NCBI GenBank assembly: GCA_947493145.1
Contig: CANLPZ010000001.1
Location: 1,330,501-1,394,500, forward strand
Source of the DNA: an uncultured Paracoccaceae bacterium
Lineage (GTDB): Bacteria; Pseudomonadota; Alphaproteobacteria; Rhodobacterales; Rhodobacteraceae
Reading direction: 5' to 3'
Length of the DNA stretch: 64,000 nucleotides
A program made the translations under genes and the position numbers. The notes beneath the pieces were generated by a model. The model had not been told where the DNA came from. It saw only the letters and a list, made by a program, of their open reading frames with translations, and searched no databases. Positions 18,515 to 28,644 of the stretch are shown here, piece by piece (positions within the stretch are counted from its first letter, which is position 1; each line of letters opens with the position of its first letter).

Positions 18515-20772
18515 GAGCGTCCAATGTTACACGAAGCAAGAATTGCCATGTTCAAAATATCTGTTGCTGTGGAAACAGTTGAACAAATTTGAACCGGTTT
18601 TCCAAGTCCTGTCAAAATCGGCCCAATAACAGTCGCGCCCCCCATTTCCTGCATTAACTTCACAGATATCGACGCCGAGTGACGCGCAGGAACGACAAGA
18701 ACGTTGGCTGGTCCAGTCAAACGTGAGAATGGGTATGATTTCATCGCCTCTTCGTTCAACGCAACATCCACAGCCATTTCGCCTTCATATTCGAAATCAA
18801 CGCTTCGTTTGTCCAAAATAGACGGCGCTAGGTGCATTTTTTCTGCGCGCTCTGAAACGGGATATCCAAAAGTCGAAAAACTGACGAACGCGACACGAGG
18901 ATCTAACCCCATATCGCGCGCAACTGCGGCACCGCGTTCCGCAATATCAGCAAGATCGTTTTCATCCGGCCATTCATGAACCAAAGTGTCAGAAATCAGC
19001 ACAATTCGACCTTTGGAAAGCAAGGCTGTAACACCAACGGCACCGTCGCTTGGATTTGCATCAAACACATGATTAATCAGTCCAAGTACATGCGCGGATT
19101 TACGTGTCGCGCCCGTCACCATGCCATCACCGTGCCCGTGCGCAAGCATAAGCGAAGCGAAAACGTGACGATCACGCCCCGCCATGCGATGAACATCGTG
19201 GCGATCAAATCCTTTACGTTGTAATCGTTCGTACAAGAAATCTTTGTATGTGTTCAGATGAAGTGTGTTTGCCGCGTTAACAACTTCCAACTCACTAACG
19301 GCATCCGCCATACCAGCTGTTTCCAGCTTCTTTCGAACATCGTCTTCGCGCCCAACAACCAGCGCTTTTCCGAAACCGCTGCGTTGGTAGTTAACTGCGG
19401 CGCGTAACACGCGCGGATCGTCACCTTCGGCGAAAATCATTTTTGCCTGAGCATTTCGTGCACGCGTGTTGATTGAACGCATAATTGACGCAGTAGGATC
19501 CATACGGGATTTTAGCGAATCTTCATATCCTGGCATGTCGACAATTGGACGGCGTGCGACACCAGTATCCATTCCAGCTTTTGCAACTGCGGGCGGAATT
19601 ACGTGAATCAAACGTGGATCAAACGGCGTTGGAATAATATAATCGCGACCAAATTTCAGTTTTCGACCATAGGCCATTGCGACTTCGTCTGGAACATCTT
19701 CTCGAGCGAGTTCTGCCAACGCTTCAGCACATGCGATTTTCATTTCATCGTTAATCGCACGCGCATGAATATCCAACGCCCCACGGAACAAATATGGGAA
19801 CCCCAAAACGTTGTTTACTTGGTTCGGATAGTCAGATCGCCCCGTCGCAACAATCGCATCCTCGCGCACGGCGTGTGCGTCCTCGGGCGTGATTTCTGGA
19901 TCTGGGTTTGCCATCGCAAAAATAACTGGGTTCTCATTCATGCTTTCGACCATTTCAGGCGTAACCGCACCTTTCGCGGATACACCAAGAAATACGTCAG
20001 CGCCGTTCATCGCTTCTTCAAGTGTTCGCGCATCGGTGTTCGCTGCATGCGCCGATTTCCATTGGTTCATACCTTCGGTACGACCCTGATAAATGACACC
20101 TTTGGTATCACATACGATGCAATTATCGTGTTTTGCACCCATGCGTTTGATCAGCTCAATACACGCGATCCCAGCCGCACCTGCCCCGTTAAGGACAATT
20201 CGACAATCTTCAATTTTTTTGCCCGAAATATGAAGCGCGTTAATCAAACCCGCGGCGCAAATAACTGCCGTACCGTGCTGGTCATCGTGGAAGACAGGGA
20301 TATCCATTTCTTCCTTTAGACGCTGTTCGATTATAAAACACTCAGGGGCTTTGATGTCTTCAAGATTGATCCCACCAAACGTAGGGCCCATAAGACGAAC
20401 CGCATCGATAAATGCCTCAGGATCTTCGGTATCCAATTCAATATCGATGGAGTTCACATCCGCAAACCGCTTAAACAGTACCGCCTTGCCCTCCATCACT
20501 GGCTTTGATCCAAGCGCGCCAAGATTTCCAAGACCAAGGACCGCAGTCCCATTCGAAATTACGGCGACCAAGTTACCTTTGTTCGTATAATCATATGCCG
20601 TTTCTGGTTTTTCGGCGATGGCTTCACATGGAAACGCCACTCCTGGCGAATAGGCGAGCGACAAATCGCGTTGCGTTGTCATCGGAACAGTCGCGGTGAC
20701 TTCGAACTTCCCCGGCGTAGGTTCAAGGTGAAATGCGAGCGCGTCTTCTGGCGTAACTTTTGCTTTGGTCAT
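18511..20772 (-). CDS. maeB: NADP-dependent malic enzyme with phosphotransacetylase-like domain
   Basis: Oxidative decarboxylation of malate to pyruvate, supplying NADPH and gluconeogenic precursors. The 753-residue protein has a malic-enzyme half (SLAYSPGVAFPCE, NGTAVLGLGNLGALGSKPVMEGK, FHDDQHGTAVI, NAD fold VLNGAGAAGIA) and a C-terminal phosphate acetyltransferase-like half (about residues 430-753) that is thought to be regulatory, as in E. coli MaeB. The start at 20772 aligns with family proteins. Followed by the ribokinase-like gene. Divergent from mutS. Confidence 0.94.
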   Translation of the reverse strand: MTKAKVTPEDALAFHLEPTPGKFEVTATVPMTTQRDLSLAYSPGVAFPCEAIAEKPETAYDYTNKGNLVAVISNGTAVLGLGNLGALGSKPVMEGKAVLFKRFADVNSIDIELDTEDPEAFIDAVRLMGPTFGGINLEDIKAPECFIIEQRLKEEMDIPVFHDDQHGTAVICAAGLINALHISGKKIEDCRIVLNGAGAAGIACIELIKRMGAKHDNCIVCDTKGVIYQGRTEGMNQWKSAHAANTDARTLEEAMNGADVFLGVSAKGAVTPEMVESMNENPVIFAMANPDPEITPEDAHAVREDAIVATGRSDYPNQVNNVLGFPYLFRGALDIHARAINDEMKIACAEALAELAREDVPDEVAMAYGRKLKFGRDYIIPTPFDPRLIHVIPPAVAKAGMDTGVARRPIVDMPGYEDSLKSRMDPTASIMRSINTRARNAQAKMIFAEGDDPRVLRAAVNYQRSGFGKALVVGREDDVRKKLETAGMADAVSELEVVNAANTLHLNTYKDFLYERLQRKGFDRHDVHRMAGRDRHVFASLMLAHGHGDGMVTGATRKSAHVLGLINHVFDANPSDGAVGVTALLSKGRIVLISDTLVHEWPDENDLADIAERGAAVARDMGLDPRVAFVSFSTFGYPVSERAEKMHLAPSILDKRSVDFEYEGEMAVDVALNEEAMKSYPFSRLTGPANVLVVPARHSASISVKLMQEMGGATVIGPILTGLGKPVQICSTVSTATDILNMAILASCNIGRS

Positions 20773-20910
20773 GGATAACTCTTTTGGTTCGTCGTCCTGT
20801 CTTAGACATACCAAAATAACGGTACAACTTGTTTGCGCTAACTATGTTTTCGGCTTTCCCCTTGGATTTTCGCTGATTAATGTCTGGTTAAAGCATCACG
20901 AGGATCCAAA

Positions 20911-23547
20911 GTGACAACTAAAGCTGCCGCAACCACACCAATGATGGCGCAATTCCTAGAAATCAAAGAACGCCATCCCGATTCTTTGTTGTTTTATCGG
21001 ATGGGTGATTTTTACGAGATGTTTTTTGACGACGCTGTAAATGCAGCCGAGGCGTTAGATATTGCATTAACAAAACGTGGAAAACATAACGGCGAAGATA
21101 TTCCAATGTGCGGTGTACCCGTGCACGCGGCTGAAGGTTATTTTCTGACACTTATTCGCAAGGGATTCCGCGTTGCAGTTTGTGAACAACTAGAAAGCCC
21201 GGCCGAAGCAAAAAAACGTGGCTATAAAGCGGTCGTTAAGCGCGATGTTGTTCGCATGGTTACACCTGGCACATTGACCGAAGATTCGTTGCTTGAAGCC
21301 CGACGCCACAATTATCTGGCGGCATATTCGTCGGTTCGTGACAATTCCGCATTGGCTTGGGTCGACATTTCAACAGGCGCGATGGCGGTGATGTCCATTG
21401 ATCACACACAATTGTCGCCTGAACTTGCTCGTTTGTCCCCAAGCGAAGTGTTGATCCGTGAAGAGCATTTAGACGATTGGGCTGAATTAGAGACAGATTT
21501 GGGTCTGTCATTGACCCCCATTGGCAATGCGGCGTTTGACAGCGCAAATGCGGAAAGACGGTTGTTGGATCTATACGAAGTTGGATCATTGGACGCATTC
21601 GGACAATTCGACCGTGCCGAAATCTCTGCGCTTGGCGCAATTGTTGAGTATTTGGAAATCACCCAAAAGGGAAAACTTCCCCTTTTGCGATCACCGATGA
21701 AAGAAACGTCATCCAAAACGATGCAAATTGATGCATCCACGCGCCGAAACTTAGAAATCTCAGCGTCGTTAAACGGGGCACGCGCAGGATCGTTAATTGC
21801 AACAATTGATAGAACGGTTACATCTGCCGGCGCGCGCTTGTTGGAACGCCGCATTTCCAGCCCATCTTGTGTTGCAGACACAATTCATGATCGGCTCAAC
21901 GCCGTAACCGATTTCGTCGAAAGCTCCCTATTGCGACGTGATATTCGCGAAGTGCTTCGCTCGGTTCCAGATATTGAACGCGCATTATCTCGGCTTTCTT
22001 TAGAACGTGGCGGTCCACGTGATTTGGCATCTATTCGTGATGCTTTAACTTGCGCCTTTGAAATTCATGAAACTGTGTCAAAGGTCTCTCTTTCAGGCTT
22101 ATTAGAGACTGCAAAGGCAGATTTCATTGGGCACAATGCACTGATTGAATTGCTTGAATCTGCTATTGTTGCTGACCCCCCATTGCTGTCGCGTGATGGA
22201 GGATTTATCGCTTCACAGTACAACGCGGAACTCGATGAGTGTCGCACACTGCGCGACGAAGGACGTTCGGTTATTGCTGGATTGCAAGCTCAATACAGCG
22301 AAATCACAGGGGTCGCTGCGCTTAAAATTAAACACAACAACGTTTTGGGGTATTTCATTGAAACACCGGCAACCCATGCAAAGAAAATGTTGGGTGAACC
22401 GCTATCCGAAACATTCATTCACCGTCAAACCACCGCGAATGCAGTTCGATTTACAACTGTAGAGCTAAGTGAACTGGAGACGAAAATAATTAACGCCGGC
22501 GCGCGTGCACTTGAGATAGAAAAACAAATCTTTGAACAACTACGTTCTTCGATTTTAGAAAAAGCACCAGAAATTCACCAAACATCACGCGGGATAGCAG
22601 AATTTGATCTGTCGGCCGCCTTTGCGGATATAGCTGTGTCAGAAAATTGGACGCGCGCCAAAATCGACAACTCGCTTGCATTCGAAATTACAGGTGGCCG
22701 CCATCCCGTGGTCGAGAATGCGTTAAAGAAACAAAACGGATCGCCTTTTGTCGCAAACGATTGCGACCTATCGGAACAGGGTATTTGGCTTTTAACTGGC
22801 CCAAACATGGCAGGTAAATCGACTTTCTTACGTCAAAACGCACTGATTGCATTACTTGCGCAGGCCGGAAGTTATGTTCCTGCTGCGAAGGCCCACATCG
22901 GCATCGTTTCCCAATTGTTTAGCCGAGTTGGGGCGTCTGATGATCTTGCACGTGGTCGTTCTACCTTCATGGTCGAAATGGTTGAAACTGCTGCAATCTT
23001 AAATCAATCAGACGATCGAGCGCTGGTTATTTTGGACGAAATTGGACGCGGCACAGCGACATATGATGGCCTATCCATCGCATGGGCAACTTTAGAGCAT
23101 TTGCACGACGTAAATAAATCACGTGCTCTGTTCGCCACCCATTACCATGAAATCACTGCACTGTCTAAGAAACTAGATCGCGTCGACAATGCGACTGTGG
23201 CCGTCAAAGAGTGGGAGGGCGATGTCATATTTCTACACGAAGTCATTCGTGGCGCCGCTGATCGAAGTTACGGCGTTCAAGTCGCTAAGCTGGCCGGTCT
23301 TCCGCCAAGCGTTGTCGAGCGCGCAAAACAAGTATTAGACGTTTTGGAAAAAGGCGATCGCGAGGGTGATAAAAAATCGGCAGTTATTGACGATCTCCCG
23401 CTATTTTCGTCGACGCCACCGCCCAAACCGGTGATCGAAAAATCAAACGCCATGTCTGACAAAATGGATTCAATTCTTCCAGACGAATTAACGCCAAGGG
23501 AAGCCTTGGCGTTAATTTACGAACTTAAAGATTTGGCGAAAGAATAG
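20911..23547 (+). CDS. mutS: DNA mismatch repair protein MutS
   Basis: Recognises base mismatches and starts repair. The 878-residue protein opens with the mismatch wedge motif GDFYEMFF (Phe-x-Glu) near residue 35. The ATPase at about residues 620-640 has LTGPNMAGKSTFLRQ, then ILDEIGRGTATYDG and the FATHYHE loop. GTG start at 20911 with GAGGA upstream. The C-terminal LTPREALALIYEL region is the dimerisation end. Its codons form a 14-bp perfect hairpin (23486-23517), reported separately. The gene ends directly against grpE, convergent. No mutL is nearby. Confidence 0.97.
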   Translation: MTTKAAATTPMMAQFLEIKERHPDSLLFYRMGDFYEMFFDDAVNAAEALDIALTKRGKHNGEDIPMCGVPVHAAEGYFLTLIRKGFRVAVCEQLESPAEAKKRGYKAVVKRDVVRMVTPGTLTEDSLLEARRHNYLAAYSSVRDNSALAWVDISTGAMAVMSIDHTQLSPELARLSPSEVLIREEHLDDWAELETDLGLSLTPIGNAAFDSANAERRLLDLYEVGSLDAFGQFDRAEISALGAIVEYLEITQKGKLPLLRSPMKETSSKTMQIDASTRRNLEISASLNGARAGSLIATIDRTVTSAGARLLERRISSPSCVADTIHDRLNAVTDFVESSLLRRDIREVLRSVPDIERALSRLSLERGGPRDLASIRDALTCAFEIHETVSKVSLSGLLETAKADFIGHNALIELLESAIVADPPLLSRDGGFIASQYNAELDECRTLRDEGRSVIAGLQAQYSEITGVAALKIKHNNVLGYFIETPATHAKKMLGEPLSETFIHRQTTANAVRFTTVELSELETKIINAGARALEIEKQIFEQLRSSILEKAPEIHQTSRGIAEFDLSAAFADIAVSENWTRAKIDNSLAFEITGGRHPVVENALKKQNGSPFVANDCDLSEQGIWLLTGPNMAGKSTFLRQNALIALLAQAGSYVPAAKAHIGIVSQLFSRVGASDDLARGRSTFMVEMVETAAILNQSDDRALVILDEIGRGTATYDGLSIAWATLEHLHDVNKSRALFATHYHEITALSKKLDRVDNATVAVKEWEGDVIFLHEVIRGAADRSYGVQVAKLAGLPPSVVERAKQVLDVLEKGDREGDKKSAVIDDLPLFSSTPPPKPVIEKSNAMSDKMDSILPDELTPREALALIYELKDLAKE
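23486..23517. repeat. Perfect 14-bp inverted repeat with 4-base loop inside mutS end
   Basis: AATTAACGCCAAGG, loop GAAG, then CCTTGGCGTTAATT. It is coding sequence in mutS (Glu-Leu-Thr-Pro-Arg-Glu-Ala-Leu-Ala-Leu-Ile) and can fold in either transcript. There is no U-tract after it on either strand, so it is not a standard terminator. It is 30 bases before the mutS stop and just downstream of the convergent grpE stop. Confidence 0.85.
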
Positions 23548-24111
23548 TTACTTAGGCGTTGATGAAACACCAACCTGTGCAGGACGCAGCAGACGATCAT
23601 GCAGCATAAAGCCTTCGGTCATAACCTGAATAATGTCACCCGCTTTGGTATTCGGAACAGGGGCTTCAAACATCGCTTCGTGATGCTGCGGGTCAAATTG
23701 GTCGCCGACAGCTGGTGAGATCTGAAAAATTCCATGCTTTTTGAAAACATTCAGCAGCTCACGCATTGTCAGCTCAACACCTTCAACCAACGCTTTATCG
23801 GCTTCGCTATCGCTTTCGGCGGCGGCGTCCATTGCGCGTTTCATGTTGTCGTATACGGGCAGCATGTCTCGCGCCAGTTTCGATCCACCGTAATTTTCGG
23901 CTTCACGGCGATCACGGTCTGACCGCTTACGCGCATTTTCGGCATCAGCCAAAGCACGCATAAATTTATCTTTGTAATCGTCACGTTCGGCTTTCAGCTC
24001 TTCAAGTTCAAGCTCTTCATCCGAAATCTCAACAATTTCCTCGGCAAGCTCTTCAAGCGTCGCCTCGTCAATATCATCCAAAAATGCGTCTTCTTGCTTT
24101 TGGTCTGCCAT
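23548..24111 (-). CDS. grpE: Nucleotide exchange factor GrpE
   Basis: Releases ADP from DnaK. The 187-residue protein has a long acidic, coiled N-terminal half (many Glu, Leu and Asp) and the family core ADAENARKRSDRDRREAE, then LPVYDNMKRAMDAA and FDPQHHEAMFEAPV near the C-terminus. The start at 24111 fits the family; the extra 24 codons upstream overlap hrcA. It follows hrcA by 10 bp in the same direction. No CIRCE operator is visible before hrcA. Confidence 0.95.
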   Translation of the reverse strand: MADQKQEDAFLDDIDEATLEELAEEIVEISDEELELEELKAERDDYKDKFMRALADAENARKRSDRDRREAENYGGSKLARDMLPVYDNMKRAMDAAAESDSEADKALVEGVELTMRELLNVFKKHGIFQISPAVGDQFDPQHHEAMFEAPVPNTKAGDIIQVMTEGFMLHDRLLRPAQVGVSSTPK

Positions 24112-24121
24112 TTTTAACCCT

Positions 24122-25186
24122 TTACCCTCGATCGGCAAGAATCTTGCCAACCAACTGTGCTGTGTAGTCCACGATCGGAACAATCCGACCGTAATTCAAT
24201 CTGGTTGGTCCGATCACGCCAACCGCACCAACGATCTTTCGGTCCGCGTTCATATAGGGAGAAACCACCAATGAGGACCCCGAAAGTGAAAAAAGTTTGT
24301 TCTCCGACCCAATAAATATTCGAACGCCCTCGCCTTCCTCTGTCAGTTCAAGAAAATCAGCGATGTCACGTTTGCGTTCAAGATCGTCAAACAGCTCTTT
24401 GATGCGTTCCAGATCGGTTTCATCCGCCTCGTTGTTTAATAGGTTTGATCGTCCGCGTACAATCAAACGTTCGTTCCGGTCGCCTTCGTTTTCCCAAGCG
24501 GCTAGCCCAAGCTGAACAAGGTTCTGGGCAATACTATCAATTTCTTTGCGCCGATTAATAATTTCAGTGGAAATGGCATGAGAAAGTTCAGAAATTGTTC
24601 GTCCCTGTGCAAATGCATTTAAAAAATTCCCCGCTTCGCGGAGCGAAGACGCGGTATGGCCAACAGGTGGCGCGAAAACTCGGTTTTCGACTTGCCCATT
24701 TACGAACACCAAAACCACCAAGGCACGGTCGGGGGCAAGCGAAACAAATTCAATGTGTTTAATTGCGGCTTCTTGTTTCGGTGCAAGAACAAGACTGGCG
24801 CCTTGTGTCACGCCTGACAAAGCTGCGCCAACATGATCAAGGACAGAGGTTACGTCTTGGACTTCATTTGTCAGGTTTTGTTCAATTCGTTCTTTGTCGT
24901 TGGGGGCAAGGTCATTTACCTCTAACAAACCATCAACAAACATCCGCAAACCCATCTCGGTTGGAATGCGACCAGCGCTGACATGTGGGCTACCGAGCAG
25001 TCCCATATGTTCCAAATCTTGCATAACATTTCGGATAGTCGCGGCGCTTATCTTTTCTGACATCGTTCGCGTTAAGGTACGCGAACCAACAGGGCCACCA
25101 TTTTCAATGTATCCTTCAACGACCCGACGAAAAACTTCGCGGGACCGTTCATTCATATCTGAAAACACGGATGTATTGTCGTTCAT
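24122..25186 (-). CDS. hrcA: Heat-shock repressor HrcA
   Basis: Represses heat-shock genes by binding CIRCE operators. The 354-residue protein begins with a winged helix ([37 protein letters not shown]) and contains the family region with [20 protein letters not shown]. The start at 25186 gives the normal family length (about 350). It is followed closely by grpE and is divergent from rph. The intergenic region holds no CIRCE (TTAGCACTC repeat) and no clear sigma-32-type promoter, so its targets are elsewhere. Confidence 0.93.
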   Translation of the reverse strand: MNDNTSVFSDMNERSREVFRRVVEGYIENGGPVGSRTLTRTMSEKISAATIRNVMQDLEHMGLLGSPHVSAGRIPTEMGLRMFVDGLLEVNDLAPNDKERIEQNLTNEVQDVTSVLDHVGAALSGVTQGASLVLAPKQEAAIKHIEFVSLAPDRALVVLVFVNGQVENRVFAPPVGHTASSLREAGNFLNAFAQGRTISELSHAISTEIINRRKEIDSIAQNLVQLGLAAWENEGDRNERLIVRGRSNLLNNEADETDLERIKELFDDLERKRDIADFLELTEEGEGVRIFIGSENKLFSLSGSSLVVSPYMNADRKIVGAVGVIGPTRLNYGRIVPIVDYTAQLVGKILADRG

Positions 25187-25297
25187 ATCAATCACCAAGG
25201 TGGCAAAGAGGTAATCACCGTGACGGATCGCGTCAATGAGGCTTGGCATCACAGTAAACCCGTCGTATTTGAAATCAAACCGAGAAGGAACATTTTC

Positions 25298-26008
25298 ATG
25301 AGACCATCAGGCCGCGAAACAAACGAAATGCGCGAAATCGTAATTGAAACAGATGTAACCCGACACGCTGAAGGGTCCTGTTTGATCAAATGCGGCGACA
25401 CGCATGTTTTATGCACCGCAAGTGTTGACGAAAAAGTCCCACCCTTTCTTCGCAACAGTGGACTTGGCTGGGTCACAGCGGAATACGGAATGCTTCCACG
25501 CGCGACGCACACACGCATGCGCCGCGAGGCAAAAAACGGCCAATCTGGTCGAACACAAGAAATTCAGCGGTTGATTGGGCGCTCGCTTCGTGCGGGTGTT
25601 GATCGGGTCGCATTGGGAGAACGTCAAATTCAAATTGATTGCGATGTAATCCAAGCTGATGGCGGAACACGTTGCGCATCAATTACAGGCGGATGGGTCG
25701 CGCTGCGTTTGGCGGTGAACAAATTGATGAAGGCAGGCGATATTTCTACGGACCCATTGCTGGATCCCGTGGCGGCTATAAGTTGTGGAATTTTTGCAGG
25801 TCAGCCTGTTCTTGATTTGGATTACCCAGAAGATAGTGAGGCAGGCGTCGACGGGAATTTTGTTATGCTTGGAACATCCAAGCTTGTGGAAATTCAAATG
25901 TCCGCCGAAGGATCGGCATTTTCCCGCGAACAAATGAATACTCTGATGGATCTTTCTGAAAAGGGCGTTGCTGAATTGATCGATGCGCAGCTCGCGGCGA
26001 CACGATAG
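25298..26008 (+). CDS. rph: Ribonuclease PH
   Basis: Phosphorolytic 3' exoribonuclease that trims tRNA precursors. The 236-residue protein begins [19 protein letters not shown] and has [29 protein letters not shown] and [13 protein letters not shown], typical of the enzyme; the ribosome site is AAGGAAC. First gene of a rightward rph-rdgB-hemW run: rdgB begins at the base after the rph stop. Confidence 0.96.
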   Translation: MRPSGRETNEMREIVIETDVTRHAEGSCLIKCGDTHVLCTASVDEKVPPFLRNSGLGWVTAEYGMLPRATHTRMRREAKNGQSGRTQEIQRLIGRSLRAGVDRVALGERQIQIDCDVIQADGGTRCASITGGWVALRLAVNKLMKAGDISTDPLLDPVAAISCGIFAGQPVLDLDYPEDSEAGVDGNFVMLGTSKLVEIQMSAEGSAFSREQMNTLMDLSEKGVAELIDAQLAATR

Positions 26009-26614
26009 ATGCGGAAGCTTGTCGAAAAGAAAATCGTTTTGGCCTCGCACAATGCTGGAAAGCTGCGCGAGATTGCCGCGTTATTAGAACCATTTGGCAT
26101 CGAAGTCGTTTCTGCCGGAGCGCTTGGTTTAGACGAACCAGAAGAAACAGAGACAACATTTGCTGGCAACGCCCGAATAAAGGCGCATTATGCTGCGTCT
26201 AAATCTGGTTTGCCTGCGTTGTCTGACGACAGCGGAATTACAGTCGATGGGCTAGATGGTGCACCAGGTGTGTACACGGCGGATTGGGCGGAAACCGCCA
26301 ACGGACGCGATTTTAACTTGGCTATGACAAAAGTTTGGACGCTTCTTGAGGAACGCGACGCTCAATATCCTCGAGACGCCGCTTTTAACTGCACACTATG
26401 TGTTGCATGGCCCGACGGTCACGACGAAGTTTTCGAAGGGCATGTAAATGGCGAAGTCGTTTGGCCTATGCGCGGGGAAAAAGGCTTTGGCTTCGACCCC
26501 GTTTTCCAGCCCAAGGGCCATTCCGTTACCTTTGCTGAAATGGAACCAAAAGATAAAGACGCCATGTCGCATCGCGCAGATGCCTTCGATAAGCTTGTAA
26601 AGGCGTTGTTTTGA
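26009..26614 (+). CDS. rdgB: Non-canonical purine NTP pyrophosphatase (RdgB/HAM1)
   Basis: Hydrolyses ITP, dITP and XTP, keeping them out of nucleic acids. The 201-residue protein has the N-terminal [20 protein letters not shown] and the substrate loops [21 protein letters not shown] and KGFGFDPVF. The start codon touches the rph stop, so expression is coupled to rph. The 3' end overlaps the TTG start of hemW by four bases. Confidence 0.95.
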   Translation: MRKLVEKKIVLASHNAGKLREIAALLEPFGIEVVSAGALGLDEPEETETTFAGNARIKAHYAASKSGLPALSDDSGITVDGLDGAPGVYTADWAETANGRDFNLAMTKVWTLLEERDAQYPRDAAFNCTLCVAWPDGHDEVFEGHVNGEVVWPMRGEKGFGFDPVFQPKGHSVTFAEMEPKDKDAMSHRADAFDKLVKALF

Positions 26615-27762
26615 AAGAAAACTGGCAAATCGGCGGGTTCGGATTGTATATTCATTGGCCGTTTTGCCAATCTAAATGCCCGTATTGCGATTTCAATTCT
26701 CATGTTTCGAAAAACGTGGACCAAGAACTATGGGCGTCTGCTTATGAACAAGAAATTGAGCGGGTCGCAAGCCAAGTTCCTAATCGTGTATTAGGTTCCA
26801 TTTATTTTGGTGGCGGAACACCAAGCTTGATGTCCGAACGTACTTGTGACCGAATTCTAGACGGTGTTCGAAAGCATTTTTCACTTTCGAATGACATTGA
26901 GGTGACGTTGGAAGCAAACCCAACATCAGTCGAAATGTCAAAATTTGACAGTTTCAGACAAGCGGGTGTCAATCGCGTCTCAATGGGAATTCAGTCTCTA
27001 AATCAGTCTGATTTGGAAAATCTGGGGCGCCTTCATTCTGTTAACGAAGCGGTAGAGGCGCTATCGATCGCAAAAAGTGTGTTTGACCGAGTCAGCTTTG
27101 ATCTCATCTATGCGCGTCAAAACCAGTCTCTATCTAGTTGGGAGGCTGAACTTACACGTGCATTAGATTTGGCCGGTGACCATATTTCGCTTTATCAACT
27201 TACAATCGAACAAGGGACAGCTTTCGGTGATCGGTTTAATCGCGGCAAACTTAAAGGATTACCTGACGAGGATCTATCCGCTGATATGTATTTCGCAACA
27301 CAATCTATTTGCGAAGCCGCAGGTTTTCAGGCTTACGAAGTATCAAACCACGCTAAGAACGGTTTTGAAAGCAAGCACAACCACGTCTATTGGCGTGGTG
27401 GCGATTATGCGTGTGTCGGACCAGGGGCGCATGGTCGCTTAACGCTTGATGGAACACGCGTTGCGATTGAATGCTATTCAAACCCGGCAAAATGGTTGGA
27501 TGCTGTTGGTTTGGGTAACGGTCAAAAACAATGCTCACCACTGTCAGACGACGATGTAGCAATTGAATATTTGATGATGGGGCTGCGCTTAAATGAGGGA
27601 ATTGATACTGAAAGGTTTCCACACCTTCAAAAACTGATTAATATCAATAAAATCAGTGGCTTAACTGATCTTAACCTGATATCAACCTCTGGAAACAACT
27701 TGTCCGTAACCCCAAAGGGGCGCCCTGTATTGAACGGCATTTTACGGGAACTACTTGTTTAA
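26611..27762 (+). CDS. hemW: Radical SAM heme chaperone HemW
   Basis: A 383-residue radical SAM protein of the HemN-like group. The cluster motif CQSKCPYC near residues 19-26 gives the CxxxCxxC needed for the 4Fe-4S cluster. The GGGTPSLMS motif and VEANPTS-like strands follow. HemW proteins bind and transfer heme rather than oxidising coproporphyrinogen. The start at 26611 is TTG, overlapping the rdgB stop by four bases with AAAGGCG five bases upstream; no better start exists. The stop overlaps the convergent parB stop. Confidence 0.9.
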   Translation: MKENWQIGGFGLYIHWPFCQSKCPYCDFNSHVSKNVDQELWASAYEQEIERVASQVPNRVLGSIYFGGGTPSLMSERTCDRILDGVRKHFSLSNDIEVTLEANPTSVEMSKFDSFRQAGVNRVSMGIQSLNQSDLENLGRLHSVNEAVEALSIAKSVFDRVSFDLIYARQNQSLSSWEAELTRALDLAGDHISLYQLTIEQGTAFGDRFNRGKLKGLPDEDLSADMYFATQSICEAAGFQAYEVSNHAKNGFESKHNHVYWRGGDYACVGPGAHGRLTLDGTRVAIECYSNPAKWLDAVGLGNGQKQCSPLSDDDVAIEYLMMGLRLNEGIDTERFPHLQKLININKISGLTDLNLISTSGNNLSVTPKGRPVLNGILRELLV

Positions 27763-28643
27763 AGCGCTCCAATAGCTTGAAGGAAATCATCAAGTTGTTC
27801 TAACGAGTTATATCTCAGCGTTACTGTCCCTTTTTGCGCTTTCTCGTTGTGATCAATCGAAACCTTCATTTTCAAAGCTGCAGAAAGCTCATGTTCTAAA
27901 GCTTTTGTATCGGCATCTTTTTCTGCGCGAGGTGCTGGGGTCTTGGCTGTTTTAGCTGCGGGACGTTTCACCAATTTTTCTGTGTCCCGTACGGACAGAT
28001 CCTTGGCGACAATTTGCTTTGCTATTCCAACAGGATCATCTGCTGTGATCAGCGCTCTTGCATGCCCAGTCGACAGCTTTCCGCCCTCTAACAAAGTTAA
28101 AACTTCGCTGGGAAGCTTTAGAAGTCGCATACTATTTGCAATATAGCTTCTGCTTTTTGACAAAGATTGGGCCAATTTGTCCTGCGTATGCCCAAATTTT
28201 TCCATCAGCTGTTGATACCCTAGGGCTTCGTCAACTGGGTTAAGGTCAGATCGCTGAATATTTTCAATGATCGCAACCTCTAACACTTCGATGTCATCAA
28301 ACTCTTTAACAATTACAGGAATTTGATGCAGGTTCGCCTTTTGAGCGGCGCGCCAACGCCGTTCGCCTGCGACAATTTGATAGTCGGCGTTTCCGGTTTT
28401 CTTTTTCCGAACGATCAAGGGTTGAATCACACCCTTTTCGCGGATCGAGCTGGCTAGATCGTCCAAGTCGTCTGGATCAAAGCTTTTACGAGGTTGATCA
28501 GGGTTCGGGGCTACCAATTCAATTGGAATAACGTTTTCCGAAACCGCTTGATTTGTTGGAACACTTTCGACTGGTTCGACATCGGCCATAAGTGCGGACA
28601 ATCCGCGACCAAGCCCACGTGTTTTGGAGGGTTGTTTAGCCAT
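27759..28643 (-). CDS. parB: Chromosome partitioning protein ParB
   Basis: CTP-dependent DNA clamp loaded at parS. The 294-residue protein has the N-terminal ParB/Srx domain (PNPDQPRKSFD, GVIQPLIVRK, IVAGERRWRAAQKA), the helix-turn-helix (about residues 145-200) with SLSKSRSYIANSMRLLKLP, and a Lys- and Ala-rich linker before a dimerisation end. It follows parA by one base, with GAGGT before the ATG. Two matching parS sites lie 1.4-3.3 kb away in the same operon. Confidence 0.96.
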   Translation of the reverse strand: MAKQPSKTRGLGRGLSALMADVEPVESVPTNQAVSENVIPIELVAPNPDQPRKSFDPDDLDDLASSIREKGVIQPLIVRKKKTGNADYQIVAGERRWRAAQKANLHQIPVIVKEFDDIEVLEVAIIENIQRSDLNPVDEALGYQQLMEKFGHTQDKLAQSLSKSRSYIANSMRLLKLPSEVLTLLEGGKLSTGHARALITADDPVGIAKQIVAKDLSVRDTEKLVKRPAAKTAKTPAPRAEKDADTKALEHELSAALKMKVSIDHNEKAQKGTVTLRYNSLEQLDDFLQAIGAL

Positions 28644-28644
28644 G

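Noticed and set aside
21402..21881. Long open frame antisense to mutS
   Set aside because: Mirrors the codon pattern of mutS; protein has no recognisable domain or ribosome site.
25187..25297. CIRCE operator or heat-shock promoter for hrcA-grpE
   Set aside because: The divergent gap between hrcA and rph has no TTAGCACTC-type inverted repeat and no persuasive sigma-32 promoter.
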